A stretch of DNA of 64,000 nucleotides from Eretmocerus hayati (taxonomy: Eukaryota > Arthropoda > Insecta > Hymenoptera > Aphelinidae), in contig CM056741.1 of NCBI GenBank assembly GCA_029851415.1, positions 91,609,282 to 91,673,281 on the forward strand. The letters are read 5' to 3'. Below the pieces are notes generated by a model. That model searched no databases, was not told the origin of the DNA, and was given only the letters and a program-made list of their open reading frames with translations. Made by a program: the position numbers and the translations under genes. Each line of letters opens with the position of its first letter. Position 1 is the stretch's first letter. Below are positions 1 through 10,296 of this stretch, piece after piece.

Positions 1-1499
1 TCCTTCGTAACCATGATAATACATTCAGCAAATAAATGTTTCACATTGAACTAATGAATTCATACGAAAAGAAGTTGATCCGCGCAGTAAATATTCGATG
101 AATAAAAAAATTTTGCACATAAAATTCGGAAATATTTTGCTAATCTTTCGTCGAAATTACTTTTCTACTGTTAGTTTCAGAGAGATGAAGTGATAACTTT
201 TTGAAACAATATTTTGACAATAAATTAAGCTGTCGGCTTGGCACGATGGGCTTGAGCCAATTTTTGCAAACACAAAATTCACCTAAAAAATTCTAATGTA
301 GTTTTGCAAAACATAATATCAAACTTTGCACCCTATAAAGAAATTCTGTCGTGATTTTTCGACCGGGTTTCACATGAATGCGTTTTTTACATCTAATCGA
401 GAATTTACGGCTTTTATATAATGTAGGGTTCTAAAGTATACATATAATATAAGAGATTTGATCTACATTTCATGGCTATTTTGGAATTCAAAGGTTAGTT
501 TGTCAGCTGTAATTGGACATCTAATCTTTTCGAAAAGCTGACATGGAAACACTGAAGCACTGAATAAGTAAACGTCCAAAACGCATGAAATCAAAAATAA
601 ATCCAGATAGAATTTACATAATCTATTATAGAGACATACGTTTTCTTCAAACCAAAAATTCTCGATTTTATGTACAAAATCGCATTTTTCTGAAAACCGG
701 TCGGGAAATTACGACCAGAGTTTTTTAATAGACTGAATTTGATATGAACTTCAAGACTGCATCGGAATTTCGGAGGTGATTTTTTTGTCCCATCAAAAGC
801 TGGTTCAGGCCCGCCGTGTTCGTAATTTGAAACTGGAAGAGTGAGTTTATGTTTGAATGAATGAATGAATGAATAAGGTGACCCAATGAATAAATTCAAT
901 AATTGAGAAGAGACGAATAGAAATTTAATTGCCCAAATGAAGGATCAGGATAATACAAAAATACTAAATTGCTGATCAAGCTCTGAAACATAGACGATTT
1001 AAGAAGGAGGAAAAAGCTCACTTGAATACATCTTCCCCCCCCCCTCCCCGTCTCGAGTTGTTTTTGTAACATTTCACTCTTTGTAAGATAAATTTTAAAG
1101 AACTCTAGGTTATTGGTATCATCACTATCCAATTTATAGGAAGATATATGTATTGGAGTGTTTTTCATTCGAAGTAATATGTCCAATTCTTACCTCGAAT
1201 TTCATCAGAGCACAACGGCACTTCTCAGTATAAAGTGTAAACAGAGAGAACCTCCTATTGAAGAAGATTAGTTAGTGAAACAGTGACATTTTTCAACTGT
1301 GGGGCATTTTTCTTAGAATATACGAGTTTTTCAAAACCTTACTTGCGTTGAATTTACTTCACAGACTTAAGAATGTTGTAAACAAACGGTCAATTCTTGT
1401 TGCTATCAAAACTCACGATAATATAGCTCAAAATGCATAGAATACGACTCAACGGGGTGTGAAAATAAGTGTGAACTGCAAAAACTAAAGCCAAGAGTC
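1..1499. other. AT-rich stretch, no gene recognised
   Basis: I see no coding similarity, RNA gene or clear repeat boundary. Two minus-strand open frames (591-899, 896-1186) have no recognisable motif. Because a P-element 3' end lies at 1638 and no matching left end is visible in the window, part of this stretch could be P-element interior, but that is inference only. Confidence 0.4.
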
Positions 1500-1638
1500 A
1501 AACCCTGCCTGAGTTATCTTTTAAACTCTGCCGATTCCCGCTCGAGCTCTGATTGGTCGAGCGCTCGGCTGGGGTCAAAACCTGATTTGCCTAGAGCTCA
1601 CGCTGCGCGTGAGCACACCATATCTCCTTTACACCATG
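1500..1638 (+). mobile_element. P-element 3' end (truncated by window edge or decayed)
   Basis: The last 26 or so bases before 1639 (ACACCATATCTCCTTT then ACACCATG) match, with one substitution, the terminal inverted repeat of the complete P element at 13785-14527. The preceding 100 bases also match that element's 3' subterminal region: CTGATTGGTCGAG and the CACGCTGCGCGTGA palindrome occur in both. The element abuts the BEL/Pao coding fragment directly, so it appears to have inserted in it. The left end is not visible. Confidence 0.7.
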
Positions 1639-1892
1639 GCAAGGACTATCTGCACACCTTGCAGCCCCGTGATAAGTGGAAACGAGCTCGCCAAAATCTA
1701 ACTGTTGGCTCCATTGTGCTCCTGAAGGACGACAACTGTCCGCCTGCCAGGTGGCCACTTGCAAGAGTGCTTGAAGTGCACTTGGGATCAGATGGCCTTG
1801 TGCGCGTTGCACGCGTCAAGACGGCCACTTCTATCTTGGAGCGGGCAATTTCAGAGATTTGCCCGTTACCCGTTGCAGTTGACTCTCAGTGA
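1639..1892 (+). pseudogene. BEL/Pao retrotransposon pol C-terminus (DUF5641-type)
   Basis: The frame reads GKDYLHTLQPRDKWKR, then NLTVGSIVLLKDDNCPPARW, then RVLEVHLGSDGLVRVARVKT, and ends at TGA 1890-1892. This is the DUF5641 domain that closes the integrase region of BEL/Pao polyproteins: YL..LQ.R.KW, then VG.IVL.KDDN.PP..W.L.RV, then G.DG.VRV..V.T. Only this last part is present. Its 5' side is interrupted at 1638 by a P-element end. The methionine at 1587 in the same open frame lies in P-element DNA and is not a real start. The BEL LTR follows about 320 bases downstream, which fits a 3' remnant of one element. The fragment itself is intact over 84 codons. Confidence 0.85.
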
Positions 1893-2208
1893 CTTTGAAA
1901 GTGAAAATTGTGAGATACGTGCCAGAACTTTGTCATAGACACTGATTACTCCTGATTCCTACGTGATGTAAAGACAGCCATTTCAACTCCCTTTCTATTC
2001 TCATTTTCAACTCATTTTCTATTCAATATGATTTGCTTCGGTGGGTGGCATACCATCCGCAGAAATTCTTACGTTGAGAAATGTAGTGTATTCTTACTTA
2101 AAAGGATAGTGTCTCACGTTTTCGACCTCTGAAATTGTTGAGTTTCTTGTAAATATTGTATATGAGTGATTTAAATTGTATGAATTTTTTTTTTTTTTTG
2201 GCGGGCGG

Positions 2209-2717
2209 TGTCGCGAAATTTGGTTTGTATTCTTGACGTTCTTTTTAAAATTATCATTGTTTGTAAGGCGATGCGTCTCTTCAAGACAATTCGTCGATTG
2301 ACAAAGGTGGGTGGCCTGTTTGAGTTTTCATAAAATCCTGCGTTCAAGCGCTCTCGGAGAGACGCATTCTTCCTTTGCTTCAGTCTCTCTCCCCCCACCA
2401 CGCTCAACTCAGCTCGCTCGCGTTCAGCTTCGAGTCTCGTGTCTGCCGCTCTCTCTCGCTGCAGCCGTCGTCCGCTTCACTTCTAAGCGTGTACGAGCGG
2501 TATATCATATTTCTCCACGTGCTAAAGTGCTCCGTTTTTTTTTCATCGCGTCTTCAGCAAGCCGCGGCTTCCGTCCTCGCCGACCCGCCAGTGTATCGAT
2601 AGTTTTTCTTGAGTCAATTAAAGTGTACATAATTTGACTTGCGCGAGTGATTATTTCTGCACATGCTCCCTGTTCCCAGCGCTCACTTCGAGCCGATAGC
2701 TTTATCGGAAACAATCA
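2209..2717 (+). repeat. BEL/Pao LTR (probable 3' LTR)
   Basis: The candidate LTR begins TGTCGCGAAATTTGG just after a G-rich tract (GGCGGGCGG) that would serve as polypurine tract. It contains a CT-rich region and an AATTAAAG polyadenylation-like signal near 2617. The end at ...AACAATCA (2717) is chosen because copia gag-pol sequence starts immediately after it. The start is better supported than the end. A matching 5' LTR is not in the window. Confidence 0.55.
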
Positions 2718-3944
2718 TAACCTGGGCTTTCAACGCATAGAGATGCATGAGCTAGTAGAACCTGTCTCTTTGGTTTGCTTTGGCTTTCGCTAGTATTAGT
2801 AGAACCAGGTTGTCTCTTCATATTTGCACAGCCACGAACAAAGTGTCCAGGTTGCTCACACTTATGAAAAATAATTGGATTACCTTTGTTCGTAGGACCT
2901 CCAGAGTCTTTTCCAGGGTCTTTCTTCTCATTCTTATTGAATTTCCAATTCTTGTTCTTCCTATCTGTCAAATTTACTGCTGCCAATGCTTCAGTAGTTC
3001 TCTCTTGGCTAGCAATCCTAGTTTCTTCAGTAAGCAGTCTGTCGACCAGGTTATCAAGTTTACGCTCATCTGCAGGAGTTGACTCCCGAGCAGAGGTAAA
3101 ATGATTGTATATTGGAGGCAAGGTCATAAGTATATCTGTGATGACCATGCTATCAGAAACTGGCTCATCCATCAATTTCAATTTGTGAGCTAGATCTTTC
3201 AACTTTTGCTATATGAGCAGCCATACTATCATTTTCATCCTTCTTTACCTGATACCATCTCTATTGGAGCCATAGAGATATTACAGATAGAGGAGGGAAG
3301 CGCAGCCTACACGTTTCTTCGCGGAAGAGTGAAAAAAAAGACGAGGAGTCCTCTTTCTTCCTCTCCCACCTGCGCGGCGCATATTGCGCAGTCGACACCA
3401 AGACACGGTTCACCGGCTGAACGCCAGCGTTATTTCCTCCCCGACGCGCCTATGTGTCTTGGTATCCACTGCGCAATGCGTCGCGCAGGTGCGAGAGAGA
3501 AAGAAAGAGGACTCCTTGTCTTTTCTCTCTCTCTTTCGCAGAGAAAATTCCACTTACAGAGAGGCCCGCCTCTTCCGTCCTCTATCTGTAATATCTCTAT
3601 AGTTAGAGCATGTGAACACTTGTTTTTGACTTCTGCTCATACAAATTACAGAGCGCTGACCACATTTCTGCTGCCTTCGTGCAATTCATAATGTGCACCA
3701 ATTGACTGTCTGACACACTCATAGCAATGAGTTTCTGTGCTGCAAAGTCCAATTTCTTCCACTGGGCGATCGCACGACTCCCCTCTGCTGTAGGAGCTGC
3801 AGCAGCGGGTAATGGCATCTGCACTGTGCCAGTAGCTACACCAAAAGCTTCCTTGTCTCTCAACAGAACCGCGACTTGAAACTTCCATTGAGACCAATTT
3901 TCTGCACACTTTAGCTTTGTGATTTTGGCTGATTCTGACTCCAT
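2718..3944 (-). pseudogene. Copia-type (Ty1/copia) gag fragment, interrupted and truncated
   Basis: The minus-strand frame starts at ATG 3944 (MESESAKITKLKCAENWSQW) and shows the copia Gag core: W..W...V...L, then AQWKKLD.AAQ.LI..S, then AA.MW..L...YE. It resumes after an inserted foldback element (3271-3602) with DSMAAHIAKVE, SDSMVITDILMTLPP and LVDRLLTEETR. A zinc knuckle follows near 2860, but its first cysteine is phenylalanine (FHKCEQPGHFVRGC), so the CCHC motif is broken. One extra A near 3200 shifts the frame, and a stop precedes the insertion site. Copia continues into protease and pol; here sequence stops after SLCVESPG near 2718, where the BEL LTR begins. The protein would package element RNA, but this copy is dead. 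Confidence 0.9.
3271..3602. mobile_element. Foldback MITE (332 bp) inserted in copia gag
   Basis: The ends are inverted repeats (ATAGAGATATTACAGATAGA). The similarity continues inward for about 135 bases per arm, through AGGAGTCCTCTTTCTT, the CGCGCAGGTG block, TGCGCAGT and CCAAGACAC, leaving a loop of about 50 bases around 3405-3455. Flanking TTGGAGC (3264-3270) and TTAGAGC (3603-3609) look like a 7-bp target duplication with one mismatch. It has no coding capacity. It interrupts the Gag reading frame, so it arrived after copia. Confidence 0.85.
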
Positions 3945-4071
3945 GATCAACTTCTGAGACACTTTCTGCACGCAGGCTTGGATAACCTGAAAAATGAACC
4001 TTACAAGTTGAGACACAAATCAAAACACAAGATTACTCTTAGGCACAAAACTATTTCCATCACTAGGATAA

Positions 4072-4087
4072 GGGGCCCATAACCTGT
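4072..4087 (-). promoter_or_regulatory. Copia primer binding site
   Basis: Minus-strand ACAGGTTATGGGCCC lies a few bases inside the LTR end. Copia elements prime from an internal (anticodon-region) fragment of initiator tRNA-Met, and GGTTATGGGCCC matches that binding site. It fixes the orientation as minus and supports the LTR boundary. Confidence 0.8.
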
Positions 4088-4094
4088 TATTTGG

Positions 4095-4298
4095 TGCAAT
4101 AAATCTCCACACAACACGTTCAATTTACTGTGATTTATTGGATACCAGGTTACAAAAAAACGTGGCCAAGAGTTACAATACCGGCATACGGGGCATAGGA
4201 TGACAATCGGGAGGGCGCAAGCTGAGCAAGTACAGAAAAACAAGATGGCGTCAGAGTACCCGAGAATATGAATGTACATGAAACCTCATATCGTAACA
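4095..4298 (-). repeat. Copia 5' LTR
   Basis: Read on the minus strand, the segment starts TGTTACGATATGAGG at 4298 and ends ..TTATTGCA at 4095, followed two bases later by the primer binding site and then gag. Length is about 204 bp, short but plausible for copia. It contains CAATAAATCA, a possible poly(A) signal. No 3' LTR is present because the element is truncated near 2718. Confidence 0.75.
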
Positions 4299-4447
4299 CT
4301 TCCAGAACATCGTTCGGACAAATGTTCAAATTGGTTAAGATGACCCGTCACTGTACGAGCACGATCTTACGTTTTCTGAGTCTTTGATCGGGTGCAAGTC
4401 CACGGGGTCCTCCAGAATGGTGTACAGAGCACTCCTTTGACCAAGAA

Positions 4448-4768
4448 TACCCACGTGAAAATCAATGAGTCGTATATTTGAGTCGTTGACCGAGTCATTG
4501 AACGAGTCAAATATTCGTTTCATTGTGTGGAGTCGTTGCAACGACTCGTTAAAATGACTCATTTGGTAATTTTTGAAATTCAAGCTTCTTTCCACCGACT
4601 TTGCAATCTTTTCAGTAAAATAGGTGGTACCTTTAAAAAACTTAGACTGTAAAATTTTCGAAATGAGTCGTTTCAACGAGTCATTCGGGATGACTCCACA
4701 CAATGAAACAAATATTGAAATCGTTTAACGACTCGTTCATGAACGACTCATTTGTTTTCACGTGGGTA
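4448..4768. mobile_element. TA-flanked foldback MITE rich in GACTCGTT motifs
   Basis: TA dinucleotides at 4448-4449 and 4767-4768 flank inverted ends CCCACGTGAAAA...AATGAGTCGT. Both arms continue for about 120 bases through TTTCATTGTGTGGAGTC and AACGACTCG. The interior carries many inverted copies of ACGAGTC/GACTCGT. No ORF of interest. The TA target and inverted ends suggest a Tc1/mariner-type non-autonomous element. Confidence 0.75.
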
Positions 4769-4769
4769 C

Positions 4770-5827
4770 TCGCCTAGAATATCCATAAATAATCAAAATT
4801 GTGAGGAATCTCACTATGACGCTCTAAATGACGAGGGTGATAAGTGACGATCTTGAATATGAGATTCTACGTGCATTGCGCCTAGTCAGAACCACCAAAG
4901 AAATGAATCAATTCAAAAAACAAAATATCCACCTGTTTTTAGACGGTTTCGGTTTACATGGGTTAATACTCGGATTGACACATCCATGACATCATTTTGG
5001 GGCTCGTTTTTGAGTGCTAGGGAGCCCTCGAAAAGATTCTTGGTACATGTCATCGACGTGAAGTTGTCTGAATTTTTTATGTACGTGAAGAAAAGTTCCG
5101 TTTGAGGCGATCCGGAAGAGCCACATTAAAGTTTTCACCTAAATGTACGATTTTCCTCATTGAAAGTCGTGATTAAAGAGCATTTTCACACCCAAAGTCG
5201 ATAGATGTGCTTCTTAGAGGTCAAAAAATGTGTCATTGGCTCTCTCACTATAGAATCTATGTGTCAAAGGGATTTTCGAAGACGAATCTGCGCCCAAGAA
5301 ATCGATCAAAACAAAAGAATTTACGCCTTTTAGAACCTCTCAACTCGATCGATCTCAAATCTAAGCATAGAATAGGTCCTAAAAAGATACTATATCGTGA
5401 AATTCGATACACTGTCACTCGAGATATTGTGAGCTGAAATCTGCAGAGTTTCGACATGGGAATCATAATAGTAGTAATGCAGCATTGACACCCGAAACAA
5501 CATCACACCGGCATGTTCTCGATCTCGCTAGTATGTGGATTAGAGACTCATCATCAAACCCTTTTTTTCGCGAACCCATTGCTGTCAGGAACCTCAAGAA
5601 TGATCAGAATGATCATGGTACAGTTCTCCAACTTCAGAAGGCACCAGCGCCCAAAATTTCCAAGTCATTTTTATTCGGAAAAACTATCGCACATCCTGAC
5701 TCCGTGATGAAAGGAATCCAATGCAGTTTCGAAGTATGCAAGTTCTCGACCTAATTTTTGGAAAAAATGTTCTAAGTATTGAAATTTAACCCGGCGTCTT
5801 ATGGGCGATAACCAAAAAATCATTTTC
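4770..5827. other. No gene or repeat recognised
   Basis: AT-rich sequence with short open frames only (for example 5207-5437 + and 5485-5754 +) that show no family motif, splice context or codon pattern I can support. Confidence 0.4.
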
Positions 5828-6290
5828 AAACTTACTGCATCGGAATTCCGTTTCAACCAAACGATAGATATTATTGGAAAAACCTCAGTGTACATGTCCT
5901 AAATCTCTTGAAAAATCTTCCTCAAAAGAATAATTCAAAGAATAGTAGAACATTTCTGTTAATATTCATTTTTTCCTCGTATCAACCTTTACGACTCATT
6001 TATGTCAATTTCAACGACCTAAAGACTTACTTATGCGCCATTCTGAGTCGAATGGTTGATAGCAAATTCTCTTGAAATCCGTAAAACATTATTCAAATGG
6101 AGTTTCTTTCCGGAAAAAAAAATTTTCACCAAGATTTCAGTTTAATCATCTTTAAACCAGCTGTATCGAAATTTTCTCTCAATCAAACAATACATAATAT
6201 TGGGAAAACCTGCTTTTAGATGACCCAAATCTCTCTGAAATGCTTCCTCAAAAGAATAACCCAAAATGTATGATACTTTCTCATTCGTTA
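5828..6290. repeat. Two-copy direct repeat, 326-bp period
   Basis: A block of about 135 bases at 5828 (CATCGGAATT...CTCAAAAGAATAA) recurs at 6154 with about 75 percent identity and the same spacing throughout, including CTCAAAAGAATAA at 5921 and 6247. This looks like an old tandem duplication or two copies of a repeat unit. Confidence 0.6.
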
Positions 6291-6365
6291 TTATTATTAT
6301 CATGCAACGTCGTGAGAAAGCATTCTGCTCATTACTTTTAGCAGCGGATTTTTTATACTTACCAC

Positions 6366-6570
6366 ACCTAAACCTTGAAGCGAGGTGTGTACGTCAACAA
6401 ATTGCATATTTTTGGTATTTCCGATAAAAGTCTTTCCTCCCGGTGAAATTGGTGTAACTCGGCTCCAATGGATTAAAATTGACTTTATCTTAACTCATAT
6501 TGAAGGCCATGAAAAATGCTTCGAAATGAGCTAAGGTACGTTGAAAAATATTTAGATGCGCCAGAGCTAT
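6366..6570. repeat. Fragments of two repeat families
   Basis: Around 6366-6392 there is GAAGCGAGGTGTG, resembling the terminal repeat of the foldback element at 42210-43146. At 6440-6570 the sequence CTCGGCTCCAATGGATTAAAA, then GAAGGCC and AAATGAGCTAA, matches the 195-bp unit inside the element at 58467-59434. Both are partial copies. Confidence 0.5.
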
Positions 6571-6857
6571 CTGGCCCACAGTGGAAGAGAATTTCGGTTC
6601 CCATTTGAACGATTGTTGTTTCAAAGAAACCTTGATGGCTCTTGCTACTACTGAAAATGTCATCTCTCAGCGCCCAGCAAAAAAATTTCGATATCTGCGA
6701 GTAAAACACAACTTTTGCAACCCCAAGCATGTCGAATTTCCAAAATTTTGAATTTTTGGCCCACCCTAATGTACATACATCAACGGAAAAGTCAAAGAAT
6801 CGCACGCCATCGGGAAAAATCAGTGTCACTCGTGGTATAGTCTCCCCACCTTCCAGG

Positions 6858-7005
6858 GATGTACACTGAGCAAGAAGGTGAATTGCAGTGCAGCGAGATC
6901 TACTGTCTCACTCGCACTCATAGGTTGTGGCACCCTAACCTATGAGTGCGAGTGAGATGGTAGATCTCGATGCACTGCGGTTCACCTTCCTGCCCAGTGT
7001 ACATC
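6858..7005. mobile_element. Hairpin MITE, 148 bp
   Basis: Nearly perfect inverted repeat. GATGTACACTGAGCA, AGATCTAC, TGTCTCACTCGCACTC and ATAGGTT on the left pair with their complements on the right, leaving a loop of about 12 bases near 6930. Ends are GATGTACACT/AGTGTACATC. Non-coding. Confidence 0.85.
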
Positions 7006-7317
7006 TGTTAGAGCGCGAAAAGTTGTCTCAAAATACTTGAGCTCCATCTGGAAAAAAATCTTGGAGATGGAGGGTATGATATAGTCTCTAGATCGTCAAA
7101 AAAGCATCAATTAAACTGAATGGAACTATCGATGCATTCTAAATGGAAGTTTTTTAGCGTTTCTTCGTCATGCTTCCACACATACAATTATGTTTCTAAT
7201 ATCCTCAGAGATGCTAGCTACGAAATATCAGGCATGTAAATCGACTTTGGCCACTATTTCACTTTTTGAGGTCAAAAGTCGAAAGTTTCTGGGATTGTCC
7301 CATATACCCATTTTGAA

Positions 7318-7912
7318 CGAAATTCATGGTTTTAATTGGCTCCGAAAAACGAAAAATTCTCCATCTCAGTCAATCATCGATAATTTATCGGGAAATTACG
7401 ATAGCGCAAAAATCTTTGTGAGATCTTGTAGCTATTTTCAAGACCTTCAAAATCGTTTTTTGAACATTATTCTACGAATTTTTCCACCCGAGTTACGAGC
7501 GATCAAAAGAGAGCAAATTCACACGTGTTGAGGGTAGCGGATATACAAAAAAAAATACGTAATCCACGATTTCGACGTAAAATCTTCTCAAAATTATACA
7601 ACATAAATCAGTTATATGTTTCAGAACGCACTCGAAACGACCTCAGACAGGTTGAAGAAGAAAAAGCTCATACCTCTAGATCACCAGTACCCTCAACCCG
7701 CGCCAACTTCTCTTTGCCAGATCGCTCGTAACTCGGGTGGAAACAAGCGTAGAATAATGTGTAAAAAACGATTTTGAAGGTTTCGAAAAGAGCTACAAGA
7801 TTCCACAAGGATTTTTGCGCTATCATGATTTCCCAATGAATGGTCGATGATTGACTGAGATGGAAAATTTTTCGTTGTTCGGAGCCAATTAAAACCAAGA
7901 ATTTTGCGGCAA
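7318..7912. mobile_element. Foldback element, arms of about 220 bp
   Basis: The left arm (7318-7542) and right arm (7685-7912) are inverted copies at roughly 85 percent identity. They share CATGGTTTTAATTGGCTCC, TCAATCATCGAT, ATTTTTGCGCTATC and ACCCGAGTTACGAGCGATC. The spacer of about 145 bp is unrecognised. Open frames 7190-7531 and 7668-7931 are the two strands of the arms, not genes. Confidence 0.8.
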
Positions 7913-8064
7913 AAAATATTTTAAAGGACATGGATTGATAGATTTTTTTTCATCTTTCAAATGCTTTTTGAAAAATTGCCGTAGACTCGAGGGCGTCGGA
8001 TCAGTCGCTGTTTTAGTGAAGGTATGCGTGTTCCATCAATTTCGACGGGTACTGTATTATTTTC

Positions 8065-8275
8065 AAATAGTACATTAAGTAACAAGGGCGCAAAGTACTT
8101 TTACTCACGAGTTCCCGAAATGAGTGCGCGCAAGTGAACTTTGCGCACAATTGTAACTTCTGCGACGTGCGAAAAGTTGCAACTATGCGCGAAGTTTCAC
8201 TTTGCACACGAGAATTCCGGGAACGAGAGCGGAAAAGTTGCACCCGTGTTGCTTACTATACTTTTTGATATTGGT
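8065..8275. mobile_element. Variable-stem hairpin repeat, copy 1
   Basis: Outer ends AATAGTACATTAAGTAACAA and GTTGCTTACTATACTTTT are inverted. The stem is built from GGGCGCAAAGT, ACGAGTTCCCG and GTGCGCGCAAAGTG and pairs with the right half. Same family as 8870-9558, 22045-22130, 28087-28310, 48127-48500 and 57077-57158. Confidence 0.6.
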
Positions 8276-8319
8276 GCGGAAAGTTGTTTCCCGTGTCATG
8301 TACCGTGAGAAGCGGGAGG

Positions 8320-8416
8320 AGGGTAGGGCGCGGTCGGGGTCCAGGGGCGGAGCCCCGGTGGGGGTGCAGGGGGTGAAGCCCCCGCCGGGGGGTTCGTGGG
8401 GCGGAGCCCCCAGACT
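8320..8416. repeat. GC-rich GGGGCGGAGCCCC repeat cluster
   Basis: GGGGCGGAGCCCC and close variants occur three times within 97 bases in an otherwise AT-rich region. The following GACTGAATAAAAGTTCTGA and AATGTATCATGAAAA have a related counterpart, inverted, next to the GC block at 56712-56760. This suggests one element family carrying the block near a characteristic tail. Confidence 0.65.
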
Positions 8417-8869
8417 GAATAAAAGTTCTGAAAATGTATCATGAAAAAGTTTTCCAAATGATATACTATATGTTACCGTTTCGTTTGAAGATATAATTCT
8501 CCATTCTCAAATTTACTAATATTAGACGTTATATGCAGGCTCCTTGACTTAAGAAAAGTTCTCATAAGTATGAAATGAAGAATTCCGATCATGAAAAAAT
8601 TGACTTCATGGAAAAATCCATCGTCGAATTCCATGACAAAAGATTGACGACGTTTAAGATATTCAAATACCATACATCGATCGGATCACGTGAACATGAA
8701 AATGGGGAGGAATTTGAGATATAATTTTACTGGCACGCTCTCAACTTTGCTCACGAATCAGGGAACTTTGCGCACGTTTAAGACAACTTTGCGCACGATT
8801 TGGAACTTTGCGCACTGAAAATCGCGCGTAAAAAAATTCGCTCAACTTTGCGCACCGCACACCCACCTG

Positions 8870-9020
8870 CAATAGTACATTTCGATACAAGGGCGAATAA
8901 TAGGTTTTACGCCCGTGTATCTAACTATACTTTTCGATAAACTGTGAGTAAAAGTCGACAAACTGTGCGCAAAGTGCACTTTTACGCACAGTGTATCGAA
9001 AAGTACTTTTACGGCACAAC
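8870..9020. mobile_element. Variable-stem hairpin repeats, copies 2 and 3
   Basis: The 8870-8940 hairpin has ends AATAGTACATTTCGATACAA and TGTATCTAACTATACTTTT with stem word GGGCG. Directly adjoining is a hairpin at 8936-9005, CGATAAACTGTGAGTAAAAG paired with ACTTTTACGCACAGTGTATCG. Each has its own stem sequence. A further AACTTTGCGCAC direct-repeat cluster lies just upstream (8750-8850). Confidence 0.55.
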
Positions 9021-9048
9021 TGTACGCACACTATATATCAAAATAGTA

Positions 9049-9558
9049 TATTACGCAACAAGTGCGAGAAGGTCAATTTCCGCACAAGTTGCCAAACGAG
9101 TGCGAGAAGTTAATATTCACGCACACTTTGTAACTTCTCGCACAGCCAGAAGAACACATTTAACAAAAATGTACTTCTAGGTGTGCGAGAAGTTTCGAAG
9201 TGTGCGTGAATGTTACTTCTCGCGCGAGTTGGCAACGTGTGCGGAAACTTCTCGCACGTGTTGCGTATACTATTTTTTGCAACTGTGCGCAAAGTTGTAA
9301 TTAAATGCACCACTGTCCGAGCAAGATCATCTTGGAAACGAAGTTTTCAAGAAAGGCCAAATTCAGAGGGATGACGTGACATCATATTTTGGAACTGTGC
9401 GTGAATGAAAATGCATTAGAGCGAGAAGTTACATTCACGCACACTCCACCAGTGCGTAAATGTAAAACTGTACGAGAAGTCATTCACGCATTACTTCTCG
9501 CACTGTAAATAATGAAGAGAAGTCTCATTTTTCACAACTTCGCGCACACAGTTGCAAA
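9049..9558. mobile_element. Nested hairpin element (full-length copy)
   Basis: Starts AATAGTATATTACGCAACAA and continues to CACACAGTTGCAAAAAA. The inner hairpin 9049-9277 has stem word GTGCGAGAAGT and closes with CACGTGTTGCGTATACTATT. A second inverted pair (TTTTTGCAACTGTGCGC near 9275 and its complement near 9540) encloses 9277-9558, which is rich in GTGCGTGAATG and GCGAGAAGT words. A second copy at 48127-48500 is nearly identical but lacks 9102-9240. Confidence 0.7.
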
Positions 9559-9689
9559 AAAGTTAATTCTGAATTTCCCTTGTGAATTTGTCCTGGCGCA
9601 TTACGTCGTATCAAGTGACTAATCAAGTGATTCAGTAAGTGATTGAACAGATGATTTATTAACTAGGATATATCGACTATCACTCAATA

Positions 9690-10143
9690 CGGTAGAGCCC
9701 CGAATAGCGGACACCTTTTTGCGCCGCATAATGTACCCGCTATTGCGAGGATTCTCTACGATTTATTTCATCATCATTCATATATTATCGGCAGAAAAAT
9801 GACTTTGGACATCTCATTGCATATCAGGGTAAATTTAATTCATCATTAGCGTTGTTCAAAGTCATCAAAAATATAATCAAATGAATCATTACGTCGTCGA
9901 AAAATAGACAGATTTTTCATTTTGCTTGCGAATGATAGCATACTCAGACTCATTGAGGAAGAAAATTTGGTATGTCCGTTACTGCGAGGTGAAATTGCTC
10001 CAAGACCATTGACCGGTATAAATAGTCCGCTATCGCTCTGTTCGCTATTTCAAGGGTTTGGTATGAGAACTTATGGAAATCAAATCGAGCTTCAATAAAT
10101 GTCCGCACTATTGCGAGGTGTCCGCTATTGTGGGGTTTTACTG
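9690..10143. mobile_element. pogo-like MITE, 454 bp
   Basis: TA dinucleotides at 9688-9689 and 10144-10145 flank inverted ends CGGTAGAGCCCCGAATAGCG and, read inward from the right, CAGTAAAACCCCACAATAGC, both continuing GGACACC. CAGTAAAACCCC-type ends with TA targets are typical of pogo-class elements. Internal CGCTATT.GCGAGG motifs repeat. No transposase is present. Confidence 0.75.
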
Positions 10144-10296
10144 TATATCATTTCATTTTTTCTCGGCTAGGAAGAAACTGTGCGGAAATCTCACCCTCCT
10201 GCACAGAAAATAGAACTGAGTATCTTTAGATGGGGTACGGAAGGCCACGTGACGTTGGCGCCAGTTTCAGATGAATATACAAAAAAATAGAGCCAA

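Noticed and set aside
2311..2637. Two overlapping + ORFs rich in Ser/Arg
   Set aside because: They lie within the BEL LTR and have low-complexity composition from CT-rich DNA.
8065..9558. CRISPR-like array because of regularly spaced GTGCG words
   Set aside because: Words are in inverted, not direct, orientation and spacing is irregular; the surrounding genome is eukaryotic with spliced genes.
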